From contig NZ_CP019419.1 of assembly GCF_001975665.1 (NCBI RefSeq), positions 496,001 through 560,000 of the forward strand: a stretch of 64,000 bases of DNA, read 5' to 3'. Positions within the stretch are counted from its first letter, which is position 1. Every line of letters starts with the position of its first letter. Shown piece by piece: positions 25,396 through 35,046 of this stretch. The notes under the pieces were generated by a model. It worked only from the letters and a program-made list of their open reading frames with translations, searched no databases and had not been told where the DNA came from. Both the position numbers and the translations under genes were made by a program. The DNA comes from Polaribacter reichenbachii (GTDB lineage Bacteria > Bacteroidota > Bacteroidia > Flavobacteriales > Flavobacteriaceae).

Positions 25396-26436
25396 TTACT
25401 GAAACCTACTTATTGCTATTTCTGAATCTAACTCTTTACCAGTTTCTAAATGATTAAACAATTGTTTGGCAACTGTTGGTGCTATCATAACTCCTCTTGT
25501 TCCTAAACCATTTAAAATTGCCAAATTAGGATATGCAGGGTGTTTACCTACCAAAGGTCTTCTGTCTCTTACAGTTGGTCTTACACCTGCTGTTTGGTCT
25601 ATAATTTCGTAAGGAACGGTAATTACTTTTTTTAATTTTTCTATTAACTCTGCTCTACCTTCTTCTGATGGATTTGAAGTTTTATCTGTCCAGTTAAAAG
25701 TGGCACCTACTTTGTAATAATTATCTCCTAAAGGAAAAATAAAAAGTGTTGATTTTAATAAAAAATCGATTTTTAAATCTTGTGCGTAAATAGTGATTAA
25801 TTCACCTTTTACTTCGTTTAAAGGCAAATAGTTAAAGAAAAGATTATTTGTCATTCCATAACCTTCGCAAAAAACAATTTTATTTGCTGTAATATCTTTG
25901 TATTCTACCCCATTTTCTTTGAATTTTATTTGCTGATGTTCAAATTCTTCGAAACGGATTTTATGTGCTAACTTTAAATATACTCTATAGATATCTACTA
26001 ATTTTTTAGTATCGATTCTACCTGTTTTATTTACATTTCCAAAACCAAAATCGGCAATTATTCCTGCTCTCTTTTTAGCTTCTATTTTTGGATCTAAATA
26101 ATCTACAAGTAAAGGTTTATCTGCAGCTTCAAACCAATTATTTTGGTCTTCTATGGATTTAAAAACTTTTTTAGTTTCTATTTTTTTATCGAACTTGCTA
26201 TTGAACTTCTGTTCTAAGCGTTCATAAAATGGTAAGGCTACTTCTAATTGCTCTTTGGCGTTCCAAACTGGTGTAAATCTTTTTAAAATAACAGGATTAT
26301 AAACACCTCCTGCAACTAAAGATGATGTTTGCGAGTCGTCTTCGAACACCATAAATGTTTTATTTGCAGCTAATAATTCTTCTACAAATGCCAAACCTGC
26401 TAAACCTAAACCAACAATTATATAATCTACTTTCAC
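25396..26436 (-). CDS. FAD-dependent oxidoreductase (DAO family)
   Basis: A 346-residue flavoprotein starting with GTG at 26434-26436. The N-terminal dinucleotide-binding motif is IIVGLGLAGLAFVEEL (about 6-21). Later, KIVFCEGYGM, a substrate-binding beta region, and TAGVRPTVRDRRPLVG with GLGTRGVMIAP near the C-terminus mark the D-amino-acid oxidase/glycine oxidase superfamily. The RPTVRDRRPLVG segment also resembles the MnmC C-terminal oxidoreductase; with a separate mnmD in this window a tRNA-modifying role is possible but unproven. Confidence 0.83.
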   Translation of the reverse strand: MKVDYIIVGLGLAGLAFVEELLAANKTFMVFEDDSQTSSLVAGGVYNPVILKRFTPVWNAKEQLEVALPFYERLEQKFNSKFDKKIETKKVFKSIEDQNNWFEAADKPLLVDYLDPKIEAKKRAGIIADFGFGNVNKTGRIDTKKLVDIYRVYLKLAHKIRFEEFEHQQIKFKENGVEYKDITANKIVFCEGYGMTNNLFFNYLPLNEVKGELITIYAQDLKIDFLLKSTLFIFPLGDNYYKVGATFNWTDKTSNPSEEGRAELIEKLKKVITVPYEIIDQTAGVRPTVRDRRPLVGKHPAYPNLAILNGLGTRGVMIAPTVAKQLFNHLETGKELDSEIAISRFQ

Positions 26437-26493
26437 ATTGTAAAAGTACTTAAGTTTTAATTATTTTACTAGTTTTCTATGAGTTTATAGATA

Positions 26494-26642
26494 GGTTTAG
26501 CCCAGATTGTAGCAATTGTTTGAGCTCTTTTTTATTTTGGTTTTAGTAGCTTATAATTAAAATAAAAAATGTTGATGGTAGGTACTATATTTTATGAAGT
26601 TATATGTTAAAAAAAGCGAGTGCGTAAAGCTGAAATAGCTTC
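26494..26642. repeat. Flavobacterial intergenic element, degenerate copy
   Basis: The 267-bp gap between the oxidoreductase and gldN has no ORF. At 26496-26526 it reads TTTAGCCCAGATTGTAGC followed by a GAGCTCTTTTTT stretch. At 26610-26642 it reads an A run, GCGAGTGCG, and AAAGCTGAAATAGCTTC. The two halves resemble the ends of an abundant intergenic element I remember from Flavobacterium genomes, possibly the Flavo-1 RNA family. That match is from memory. Confidence 0.4.
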
Positions 26643-26643
26643 A

Positions 26644-26679
26644 AAAAAAAAAAAAACGTTTACTTGCGCAAACGTTTTT
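26644..26679 (-). terminator. Terminator of the gldKLMN operon
   Basis: AAAAACGTTT (26652-26661) pairs with AAACGTTTTT (26670-26679) across an 8-base loop. On the minus strand the hairpin is followed by a T run (26644-26656), as expected 3' of gldN. Confidence 0.8.
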
Positions 26680-26703
26680 ATATAATTTTATGTATGTGTA
26701 AAA

Positions 26704-27558
26704 TTAATAATTCCACATATCAATTTCTTTGTTTCTGATATCTTCTTTAATTTTATCTGCCTCTAAAAGCTGGAATAAAGAGTTACCTCTAACATAATCT
26801 GAGATTGATCTGTTACCGTAAATGTTTTCTTCTTTTACGATTACACCACTAAATCTTCTTGCATTTAATAAATGATCATAAGATATTGGATGAGAAGCAT
26901 TCATAGGATTGAAAACTTTAGCATCATGTAAAACCTCTCTTGCAGATGGAAAAAATACCCAAAATAACTCGAATAAAGTTTCGTCTTCTACACCTTCTAC
27001 TCCAATTGTTTGTACATCTTTACCCATTGGTGCTAATGCTAGTAATCTGTATTTCATTTCACCTTGACGTTTATCAAAATACCACATACCTTTTATCATA
27101 TAACCTCCAATATCTTCTGCGCCTAAATTATATGTATCTGAATATCCATTTTCTTCACGAACATTTACCAAACGAGACTCTATCTCATCTTGAGTAATTT
27201 TAGATGTAAAAAAAGAATCTGTATAAGCATCTTTAATTTTACCTTGTCTAATTCCTTTTACAAGAGTATCGAACAAAGATCTTCTATCTGGAGAAATGTT
27301 TGTAGTATCTATTGGAAAATAATAAGGTAAATTTATTTTTTGATTTAAATCTATAAATTCCCAAACTACTTTAGACCACATTACATCTCTATCATCTACA
27401 TAACCATAAGGTATTGGTCCATCATTGTCTGCAAGTATTTGTTGCTCATTTTTTTTACCTATGTCTTCAGGATCTTTAGCATTTAGTAAACCTGCTTGCG
27501 CACTTACTAAACCCGAAGTTATAAGGGCTAAAAATAATATGAAACCTTTTTTATACAT
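26704..27558 (-). CDS. gldN: Gliding motility / T9SS protein GldN
   Basis: 284 residues with a signal peptide ending near SAQ (about 20). The mature protein has the GldN/PorN pattern: DDRDVMWSKVVWEFIDLNQKIN, NLGAEDIGGYMIKGMWYFDK and the LFELFWVFFPSAREVLH motif. GldN is a periplasmic partner of GldK and forms the ring of the type IX secretion system under the outer membrane. Last gene of gldKLMN, 17 bp after gldM, followed by a strong terminator. Confidence 0.97.
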   Translation of the reverse strand: MYKKGFILFLALITSGLVSAQAGLLNAKDPEDIGKKNEQQILADNDGPIPYGYVDDRDVMWSKVVWEFIDLNQKINLPYYFPIDTTNISPDRRSLFDTLVKGIRQGKIKDAYTDSFFTSKITQDEIESRLVNVREENGYSDTYNLGAEDIGGYMIKGMWYFDKRQGEMKYRLLALAPMGKDVQTIGVEGVEDETLFELFWVFFPSAREVLHDAKVFNPMNASHPISYDHLLNARRFSGVIVKEENIYGNRSISDYVRGNSLFQLLEADKIKEDIRNKEIDMWNY

Positions 27559-27574
27559 AATTTAATCTTTTATC

Positions 27575-29104
27575 CTAATTAGTAAGCTCTATATTTACTG
27601 GTAATACCTTTTTAATTGGCACACCATTAGCTGTAGCTTTAATATCGTAAATATTAATTTGATCTCCTCTTTTAGCTTTTGCTAAAACTTTTTTAGCAGC
27701 TGCACTTAAAGTAGTTCCGTTAACAATAATTGTTAATTGACCAGGAACTTTTATTTTAAAACTTTGAACTTTTATCGTTAAATCGAATTCGAAATCGGGT
27801 AAACCTGCTGCAATTGGTGTTCTAGATAAACCTGACTTCGGCATTCTTACTGTACCATATTGACCACGAACAGAACCCATTGCTGCTGGTATATCTTTAA
27901 TTCTAAAAGTTGCTTTAGAATTTACAGTTTTACCACTACTTAATTTTGCACTTACGTTTATTGTTGCAATTTTACCACCTCCTGGTTTTAAAACATATTT
28001 ACCTCTACTACCAGATAATGATCCTCCAGAAGCCGAAACATTTAAATTATTATCTCCAACACCTGGTAATGAAACAGAAATAGGGTTACTTAAACCTCTA
28101 TAAACTACATTCATTTTATCTGCAGAAACAACTGCATTACTAGGTTCTGGAATTACAGAATAAGAACTCTCGAATGGCACTTCTACAGGCTCTCCATTTT
28201 GTGTAAATGTAATTTTCCCTTTTATATCATGATTACCAACATTACCTGCTGGCATATCTATTATTACTTGCCCAGACTGAATGTTTTTATAATCGCTACC
28301 ATTTAAAGTAACGTTATCAGGAATCATAGTGGCATCATAACGTCCTAAAACAATTTTACCTGTTACTTTTTCACCAGCGAAATATGCATTTTTATCTAAT
28401 GCAACAATACCTTTATAATTATTTAAAGATAGAGCTTCTTCCATTTTACCACCTAATAAAGAACTAACAATATCTGCTTCTGTATTTTTAATATCAGCTT
28501 GCATTTGAGTTAAACTAGTTAAAGAAGCTACTAATGGAAAACCTTCATATCTTGCTTTTAACCATTCTACTGTGTTTCCTGTTTTACTATTTACAACTGG
28601 CTCAGTAGAAAATCTATCTTTTATAGTAGGTGTAAATTTGCTATTCTCACCTAAAACATTAATTACATTAGTTCTATAACTGTCTATTTTACTCAAAAAT
28701 TCTTGACCCTCTGGAGTATAACCATCACCTTTAAAAAAGTAAACGTCTAAGAACGCAGTCTTATCCATTTTTTCATAATCTTTTTTATCTTCTAGATCAG
28801 CAGTCATTTTAGATTTTAACTCACCTAAATAAGAATAAAACTCATTCGAATATCCTTTAATTTGAACAGCTTGCTTATTTAACTCACCAAACTTTGCACT
28901 TTGTTCAGAAGCTTTAGTTGCTAAATTAGCATAAGCTTCATTATTTTTTTCTGTTGTAGAAACATTATTTTCTGTAAGTTTCTCATTCATCACACCAAAA
29001 GCAGATAATACCTCTTTACTCATATTCATTGCTAACATTGCAATAAATACAAGATACATAAGGTTTATCATCTTTTGTCTTGCAGACATTTTTCCTCCAG
29101 CCAT
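27575..29104 (-). CDS. gldM: Gliding motility / T9SS motor protein GldM
   Basis: 509 residues with the characteristic start MAGGKMSARQKMINLMYLVF and one membrane helix at about 12-30. The rest is periplasmic: a helical N-terminal domain (about 35-225), then beta-rich domains (GNVGNHDIKGKITF; SGGSLSGSRGKYVLKPGGG) and a C-terminal domain from about 400. GldM couples with GldL to form the proton-driven motor and reaches across the periplasm to GldKN. Length and domain order are normal. Confidence 0.97.
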   Translation of the reverse strand: MAGGKMSARQKMINLMYLVFIAMLAMNMSKEVLSAFGVMNEKLTENNVSTTEKNNEAYANLATKASEQSAKFGELNKQAVQIKGYSNEFYSYLGELKSKMTADLEDKKDYEKMDKTAFLDVYFFKGDGYTPEGQEFLSKIDSYRTNVINVLGENSKFTPTIKDRFSTEPVVNSKTGNTVEWLKARYEGFPLVASLTSLTQMQADIKNTEADIVSSLLGGKMEEALSLNNYKGIVALDKNAYFAGEKVTGKIVLGRYDATMIPDNVTLNGSDYKNIQSGQVIIDMPAGNVGNHDIKGKITFTQNGEPVEVPFESSYSVIPEPSNAVVSADKMNVVYRGLSNPISVSLPGVGDNNLNVSASGGSLSGSRGKYVLKPGGGKIATINVSAKLSSGKTVNSKATFRIKDIPAAMGSVRGQYGTVRMPKSGLSRTPIAAGLPDFEFDLTIKVQSFKIKVPGQLTIIVNGTTLSAAAKKVLAKAKRGDQINIYDIKATANGVPIKKVLPVNIELTN

Positions 29105-29147
29105 AGCTTAATTAGTTTTTTTTATGTTATACATTTAAATTAACTAA

Positions 29148-29789
29148 TTATTTGCTAGACATTGCAGATAACATATTACCATATACTCCGTTTAAAGAAG
29201 ATAGGTTTTTTGCCAAAGAATCCATTTGATCTTTTAATTTCTGTGTGTTTTCTACTACTTCTGAATTTAAAGATGCTTGTTTAGATGTATTTTCTACTTG
29301 TACTTTGTATAAGCTATTTAAAGATTCCATTTGAACAGCTGCTAAAGAAACTTGCTCATTATATTTATTGGTTGATGCAACAGATTCTGATGCAGATGAT
29401 AAACCTTCTGCAGCATTTTGAAAATTTTTCATACTGTTACCTAAACTAGACATTAAAGTAGCATCTATTTTTGCTTCTTTTAAAAGATTATCTAATTTTT
29501 GAGATAATAAACCCTCTGCTCCTACTTTTTCTTCTTTTTCAGCTTTAAAACTATCTTCTCCTAATTCAGGATAAACTTTAGACCAATCAAATTCTTCTTC
29601 TGGCGCATCAAATGCAGATACTGCAAATACTCCTGCTTCAACAATTAAACCTATTGTAAGCATTAAACCACCAGTTAAAGGACCTATTGATATGTGTTGT
29701 ATTTTAAATAATGCTCCAATAATTACTACTGCAGCTCCCATTCCGTAAACGAAATTCATTGTTTTTTTATAACTTCTTGATTGTGCCAT
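29148..29789 (-). CDS. gldL: Gliding motility / T9SS motor protein GldL
   Basis: 213 residues with two N-terminal membrane helices (about 12-30 and 36-60). The second helix contains the buried Glu E51 (GLIVEAGVFAVSAFD), the residue linked to proton flow in GldL. An acidic patch (APEEEFDW) follows, then a cytoplasmic coiled-coil tail rich in Ser, Gln and Asn. GldL and GldM form the inner-membrane motor. 43 bp separate it from gldM and 51 bp from gldK. Confidence 0.97.
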   Translation of the reverse strand: MAQSRSYKKTMNFVYGMGAAVVIIGALFKIQHISIGPLTGGLMLTIGLIVEAGVFAVSAFDAPEEEFDWSKVYPELGEDSFKAEKEEKVGAEGLLSQKLDNLLKEAKIDATLMSSLGNSMKNFQNAAEGLSSASESVASTNKYNEQVSLAAVQMESLNSLYKVQVENTSKQASLNSEVVENTQKLKDQMDSLAKNLSSLNGVYGNMLSAMSSK

Positions 29790-29840
29790 TGTTTTGTGTG
29801 TTTGTTATTTGATTTACTTATTCTTTTTCTAACTAATTTT

Positions 29841-31202
29841 TTATTGATTTGTTGTACCAATATAGTTTTGTACTGTTCTAAAACCTATATAGCTTCTTGC
29901 TGTATCTGCATATTCGTAGTCTCTAGAAGCAACTTCTAAATAATATGCAACATCTTTCCAAGAACCTCCTCTAACAATTTTTCTTTTATTTTTTCTATCT
30001 TCTACATTCGGGTTCATTGTAGAAGCCATATAGTAAGAAGATAAATTATAAGCTGTATTTGTCCATTCAGAAACGTTACCAGCCATATTATACAAACCGT
30101 AATCATTTGCGTTGTAAGATTCTGCTTCTACAGTGTACAAAGCTCCATCTACAGCATAATTACCTCTAACAGGTTTAAAGTTTGCTAAGAAACAACCTCT
30201 ATCGCTTGTAGTACTTCCAGTTCCCCAAGGATATGTTGCAAATTCTAAACCACCCCTTGCTGCGTATTCCCACTCAGCTTCTGTTGGTAATCTAAAATCA
30301 GGAACTAAAGTAGAACCTTTTTTCTCTCTTAAATAATCGTTTTTCTTTTTAGTTCTCCAGTTACAAAAAGCATTTGCTTGCCCCCAACTTACACCAACAA
30401 CAGGATAATCTCCATAAGATTGGTGATAAAAATAATCTTGGTGCATAGGATCGTTGTATGAATAATTAAAATCTCTAACCCAAACTGTTGTATCTGGATA
30501 TATATTTAAAACTTCTGTTTGTACAAAATCTTTTCTACTACCACCTTTTCTAGCTGCATTGTCTCTATCAAACCAAGAATACTGATAATTTAAAAGCTTT
30601 GTATTAAAAGTTCTAACACCATCTACAGCTTCTTCTTTACTAATATAAACTGAATCCATTACTTCTACGTAATCTACATCTGGAAAATCTTCTTTAACCC
30701 AAACTATTTCTTCATCCCAATTTAAAGGCTTAATTGTATCAAAACTCCAATAGTTCTCATTCATATATTTTTGATACGCATTAGAATCTGTAGTATCTGC
30801 AGCTTTATAAGCATAACTCTGAATACCAGAAGTACGGTTATTACCATTTGCATTTGGAGTAGCTCCTAAAGAAGCAAATTCAGCTTGTTCTGCTAACTTT
30901 GTTCTTACTATAGAATCTCTTACCCAAAATACAAACTCTTTATACTCTTTGTTTGTAATTTCAGTTTCATCCATATAATAAGGCCTAACTGTTACCGTTT
31001 TTGTAGGTGTATTTAAAGTACCTAAAATATCTTGATCTTGCTTACCCATTGTAAAAGAACCTCCTGGAATTAAGGACATTCCATAAGGTTTTTCTGAAAA
31101 CCACTTTTTCTTTGCCTTAACCCCTACTAATTCTCCTCTATCATTAGAACCACAACTGTAAAAAACGGTTATTAAAAGTGCAAATATTGCTGCTTTTTTC
31201 AT
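29841..31202 (-). CDS. gldK: Gliding motility / T9SS lipoprotein GldK
   Basis: A 453-residue lipoprotein (lipobox Cys 17, FYSC). It has the formylglycine-generating-enzyme-like fold: MSLIPGGSFTMGKQD, YYMDETEITNKEY, PVVGVSWGQANAFCNWR, FRLPTEAEWEYAARGG and MAGNVSEWT. GldK lacks FGE catalysis and instead forms, with GldN, the outer-membrane-associated ring of T9SS. First gene of gldKLMN, with a well-spaced promoter 37 bp upstream. Confidence 0.97.
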   Translation of the reverse strand: MKKAAIFALLITVFYSCGSNDRGELVGVKAKKKWFSEKPYGMSLIPGGSFTMGKQDQDILGTLNTPTKTVTVRPYYMDETEITNKEYKEFVFWVRDSIVRTKLAEQAEFASLGATPNANGNNRTSGIQSYAYKAADTTDSNAYQKYMNENYWSFDTIKPLNWDEEIVWVKEDFPDVDYVEVMDSVYISKEEAVDGVRTFNTKLLNYQYSWFDRDNAARKGGSRKDFVQTEVLNIYPDTTVWVRDFNYSYNDPMHQDYFYHQSYGDYPVVGVSWGQANAFCNWRTKKKNDYLREKKGSTLVPDFRLPTEAEWEYAARGGLEFATYPWGTGSTTSDRGCFLANFKPVRGNYAVDGALYTVEAESYNANDYGLYNMAGNVSEWTNTAYNLSSYYMASTMNPNVEDRKNKRKIVRGGSWKDVAYYLEVASRDYEYADTARSYIGFRTVQNYIGTTNQ

Positions 31203-31231
31203 ATTTTATTTTTGTCTTTACTAAAAGTTCG

Positions 31232-31262
31232 TAAACCTATTATTTTTTTTGCTAAAATACAA
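31232..31262 (-). promoter_or_regulatory. Promoter of gldKLMN
   Basis: On the minus strand, TTG (31260-31262), a 20-bp spacer, then TAGGTTTA (31232-31239), one mismatch from TAnnTTTG. The -7 box ends 29 bp before the gldK ATG. Spacing fits the Bacteroidetes sigma-A consensus. Confidence 0.6.
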
Positions 31263-31308
31263 TGTTGAAATTACATTTTAACGTATTCATTTTTATTAAA
31301 TTCTTAAA

Positions 31309-32469
31309 TCACATCATTTTCTGCATTGCTTTATACCATCTTTCTGGTATAATTTGCTTGGTTGCATCTATGTAATCGTTGTAAGTACATGGTATTAACG
31401 CATGTCTTTTGTATTTATTATCTGATAAAATATTAATCTCAATCCACCATCTGCCTGTTTTATTGCTTTTATAAAACACTAAAGGATCATCGTCTTCCAA
31501 AATTACGGTAAATTTTTGATAGTTCTCTTTACCAGAAAAAGGATAATCTTTTACCCTAAAATTAACACCTTCAACAAAATACCAAATCATCTGTGCAATT
31601 AAACTTGCTGTTTGATGATTATTATCGTACTTAGAATTGTACTCGTAAATACCAAATGATGAAACTTTATCGCTAATACCTGCATATCTTGTTATAGCAC
31701 AAATTTCTTCGCCATAAAAACCATTTGGAGATGCATTATTATTAGCAGGAGCATCACTTTGCCTAACTGCACCAATATCTATAGAAACAATATCTGCATT
31801 TCTAAAAGCAGGCTCTATATTTTCTAATTCTTTGGCTTTACCCAATCTACAGGTATCAAAAAAGAGTGAATCGAATAAATCAATTTCTCCTTGAGAATTA
31901 AAATACGTTTGATACCCAACATTACTATAATTAAACAAATTATTAGGCTTCTGCATAATAATTTTACTCAAGTAAGATTGTGAGGTTAGTTCATCTTCTA
32001 AACTTCCCATATCAAAACGACTATCTACAGCAGTAATATTTACTGATTGCTCTAAAGCATCGTAAGCTCTATAATTTACATAAGTAAGATCTTGACCTCC
32101 ACCAATTATTATAGGTATAATATCCTTTTTTAAAAGCGATGTAATAATTTCTGAAACCGCAAAATAAGTATCAGAAACAGCTTCTCCCTTTAAAACATTT
32201 CCTAAATCTGCAATTTCTGCAGTCCAATTTCCAGGAAAAAGTTCGTATAATTTTCTTCGGATGAAATGTAAATTATCTCCACATCCAAAATTGTTTTCAG
32301 AATTTCGATCTTCTTCTACACCAAGTATAGCTAGTTTAACATCATCTAAATCAGGAAAACCTTCTTGTTCTGTATAGATTTTAATTCGATTTCCTAAGCA
32401 AAATGGCGAGTGTAATACTAAATGTGCTAAAGCAGTTTCTTTAACAGGGGACAAGAATTCTTTATTCAT
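31309..32469 (-). CDS. Arginase/formimidoylglutamase-family protein, probable pseudoenzyme
   Basis: 386 residues from the ATG at 32469. The arginase fold is recognisable: FGCGDNLHFIRRKLYELF near the start, PIIIGGGQDLTY at 119-130, VDSRFDMG at 148-155 and VSIDIGAVRQSDAP at 228-241. Each metal-ligand motif is altered: GGGHD-type to GGGQD, DAHxD to DSRFD, and DxD to DIG. Loss of both His ligands argues against Mn-dependent hydrolysis. It lies upstream of gldK on the same strand, an arrangement I associate with Flavobacteriia. A non-catalytic role is plausible. Confidence 0.75.
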   Translation of the reverse strand: MNKEFLSPVKETALAHLVLHSPFCLGNRIKIYTEQEGFPDLDDVKLAILGVEEDRNSENNFGCGDNLHFIRRKLYELFPGNWTAEIADLGNVLKGEAVSDTYFAVSEIITSLLKKDIIPIIIGGGQDLTYVNYRAYDALEQSVNITAVDSRFDMGSLEDELTSQSYLSKIIMQKPNNLFNYSNVGYQTYFNSQGEIDLFDSLFFDTCRLGKAKELENIEPAFRNADIVSIDIGAVRQSDAPANNNASPNGFYGEEICAITRYAGISDKVSSFGIYEYNSKYDNNHQTASLIAQMIWYFVEGVNFRVKDYPFSGKENYQKFTVILEDDDPLVFYKSNKTGRWWIEINILSDNKYKRHALIPCTYNDYIDATKQIIPERWYKAMQKMM

Positions 32470-32503
32470 CAATTTCTATTGTGTATGCAAGATATAAAAA
32501 ATC

Positions 32504-35002
32504 TTATTTCTTTTTGGTAGTTTTTCTTTTTGTTACTTTTTTCTTTGCTACTTTTTTCTTTGGTGTTTTAGCCTCAATCATTTTTACAGCCTCTTCTTTA
32601 GATAGCTTTTCGATTTCTGTTGTTTTAGGTAACTCTATCTTTATTTTACCTTTTAAAACATTAAAACGACCCCATCTCGCTTTTTCTACGCGAATACCAA
32701 CATCTTCCCAATTATGGATAACTTTGTCTATTTCTTTCTGTTTTTTAACTTCAATCAATTCAACAATATCATCATCAGAAAGATTATCAAAATCGTATTT
32801 TTTATTTACGTTGATAAACATATTGTTCCATTTAATAAATGGTCCAAAACGTCCTACACCTTTTTGTACTGGTAAATCTTCGTAATGATAAATAGGTGCA
32901 TCCGCCTTTTGCTTGGCTCTAATTAAATCTTCAGCTCTTGGCAAATCAACTTCCATTGGGTTTTCGCCTTTGTCTAAAGAAACAAACATTTTTCCAAAAC
33001 GAATGTATGGCCCAAATCGTCCATTAGAAACAATAACCTCTTCACCTTCGTAAGTTCCTAAAGTTTTTGGAAGCAAGAATAATTCTAATGCTTCTTCTAA
33101 TGTAATTGTACCTAAATGCTGATCTTTATTTAAGCTTGCAAACTGTTTTTCTTCGTCTTCTGGAGCACCAATTTGAGCAATTGGTCCAAATTTACCTAAA
33201 CGTACTAAAACTGTTTTTCCACTCTGTGGATGTTTTCCTAAAATACGTTCTCCAGATTCTCTTTCTGCATTTTCTTTTACATCTTCTACATTATCGTGAA
33301 ACTTAATATAGAAACTTTTTATCATTTCTATCCAATCTTCATCACCTTCAGAAATATCATCAAAAGAATTTTCAACTTTTGCAGTAAATCCAAAATCTAA
33401 AATGTTAGAAAAATTAGCAACTAAAAAATCATTTACAATATTACCAATATCAGTTGGTACTAATTTATTTTTATCTGAACCTGTTTTTTCTGTCAATTGC
33501 TGACTTTTTACAGTTCCATCAACCAAAATCATTTGCTCATAATTTCTTTCTACACCTTCATTCTGCCCTTTTTCTATATAACCTCTTCTCTGAACTGTAG
33601 AAATTGTTGGCGCATAAGTAGATGGACGTCCGATACCTAATTCTTCTAATTGCTTTACTAAAGATGCTTCTGTAAATCTGTAAGGAGGACTTGTAAAACG
33701 CTGTGTAGCATTAATAAAAGCGTAGTTTAAATTTTCACCAACTTTTAAGTTCGGCAACATTCCTGCTTGTTCTTCTTCTTCATTATCAGTTCCTTCTAAA
33801 TACACTTTTAAGAAACCATCAAACTTTATCATTTCTCCATTAGCAGTAAAGATTTTTTCATTTTCAGAATTCTCTATCTTTACATTTGTTCTTTCTAACT
33901 GAGCATCACTCATTTGAGAAGCTAAAGTTCTTTTCCAAATTAAATCATATAATCTATTTTGATCATATTCAGTATCAATAGCGTGCATTTTCATATTTGT
34001 AGGTCTAATGGCTTCGTGCGCTTCTTGAGCACCTTTTGCTTTCGACTTAAAAACACGTTGTTTGCTATATTCTGCACCATAATAATTGGTGATTTCTTCT
34101 TCAGCAGCATCTCTTGCATCTACAGATAAATTTACACTATCTGTTCTCATATAGGTTATTAAACCTGCTTCATACAAACGTTGTGCAACTTGCATTGTTC
34201 TACCTACTGCAAAACCTAACTTACGAGAAGCTTCTTGCTGTAATGTTGATGTTGTAAATGGAGCTGCTGGCGATTTTTTTGCAGGTTTTTTAGTTAAATC
34301 TGCAATAGAAAAATCAGCATTTGCACAAGATTTTAAGAAATCTTCTGCTACTTTTTTAGAATCGAAATTCTTAGGGATTGTAGCTTTAAACTTTTTACCT
34401 TCATCATTCGTAAATTCTGCAACTACTTTATAATGTGTTTCTGCTTTAAAGTCTAAAATGCTTCTTTCTCTTTCTACAATTAAACGAACAGCAACAGATT
34501 GCACTCTACCTGCAGATAAGCCTCCTTTTACTTTACGCCATAAAACTGGCGATAATTCATAACCCACAAGACGATCTAAAACTCTACGCGCTTGTTGAGC
34601 GTTAACCATATCATAGTCTATATCTCTAGGATTCTCTACAGCTTTTAAAATCGCTTTTTTCGTAATCTCGTGAAAAACAATACGTTTTGTGTTTTCGTCT
34701 TTTAAATCTAATTGCTCTTTTAAATGCCAAGCAATTGCCTCTCCTTCACGATCCTCATCACTTGCTAACCAAACAGTTTCTGCTTTCTTTGCTAAAGTTT
34801 TTAATTTTTTAACTACAGGTTTTTTATCTGTGGATATGATATACTTAGGACTAAAATCGCCTTCTACATCTATACCTAATTCTTTGGATGGTAAGTCTGC
34901 AATATGACCATAACTCGATTCTACTTGAAAATCTTTTCCAAGAAATTTTTCGATGGTTTTTGCTTTTGCAGGTGACTCAACTATTACTAAATTCTTTGCC
35001 AT
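32504..35002 (-). CDS. topA: DNA topoisomerase I
   Basis: Type IA topoisomerase, 832 residues. A Toprim domain is at the N-terminus (LVIVESPAKAKTIEKFLG; DEDREGEAIAWHL). The active-site Tyr is in GLITYMRTDSVNLS (about 290). GYIEKG and GRPSTYAPT motifs follow. Toprim-related C-terminal repeats (GRFGPYIRFG; GRFGPFIKW) take the place of zinc fingers. The last 25 residues are nearly all Lys and Thr. It relaxes negative supercoils during transcription. Its promoter region has a perfect -7 box inside a small palindrome. Confidence 0.97.
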   Translation of the reverse strand: MAKNLVIVESPAKAKTIEKFLGKDFQVESSYGHIADLPSKELGIDVEGDFSPKYIISTDKKPVVKKLKTLAKKAETVWLASDEDREGEAIAWHLKEQLDLKDENTKRIVFHEITKKAILKAVENPRDIDYDMVNAQQARRVLDRLVGYELSPVLWRKVKGGLSAGRVQSVAVRLIVERERSILDFKAETHYKVVAEFTNDEGKKFKATIPKNFDSKKVAEDFLKSCANADFSIADLTKKPAKKSPAAPFTTSTLQQEASRKLGFAVGRTMQVAQRLYEAGLITYMRTDSVNLSVDARDAAEEEITNYYGAEYSKQRVFKSKAKGAQEAHEAIRPTNMKMHAIDTEYDQNRLYDLIWKRTLASQMSDAQLERTNVKIENSENEKIFTANGEMIKFDGFLKVYLEGTDNEEEEQAGMLPNLKVGENLNYAFINATQRFTSPPYRFTEASLVKQLEELGIGRPSTYAPTISTVQRRGYIEKGQNEGVERNYEQMILVDGTVKSQQLTEKTGSDKNKLVPTDIGNIVNDFLVANFSNILDFGFTAKVENSFDDISEGDEDWIEMIKSFYIKFHDNVEDVKENAERESGERILGKHPQSGKTVLVRLGKFGPIAQIGAPEDEEKQFASLNKDQHLGTITLEEALELFLLPKTLGTYEGEEVIVSNGRFGPYIRFGKMFVSLDKGENPMEVDLPRAEDLIRAKQKADAPIYHYEDLPVQKGVGRFGPFIKWNNMFINVNKKYDFDNLSDDDIVELIEVKKQKEIDKVIHNWEDVGIRVEKARWGRFNVLKGKIKIELPKTTEIEKLSKEEAVKMIEAKTPKKKVAKKKVTKRKTTKKK

Positions 35003-35046
35003 TTATCTTTCTTTTATCACTAAAACGCTTTAAAAACGTAGCTTTT

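Noticed and set aside
5442..26436. A split MnmC (mnmD and the DAO-family gene) as one complex
   Set aside because: The genes are about 20 kb apart and DAO proteins have many roles; retained only as a possibility in the entries.
32481..32885. 134-codon plus-strand ORF over the end of topA
   Set aside because: Antisense to the Lys-rich topA tail. Phe-rich composition is what a reversed AAA/AAG run gives.
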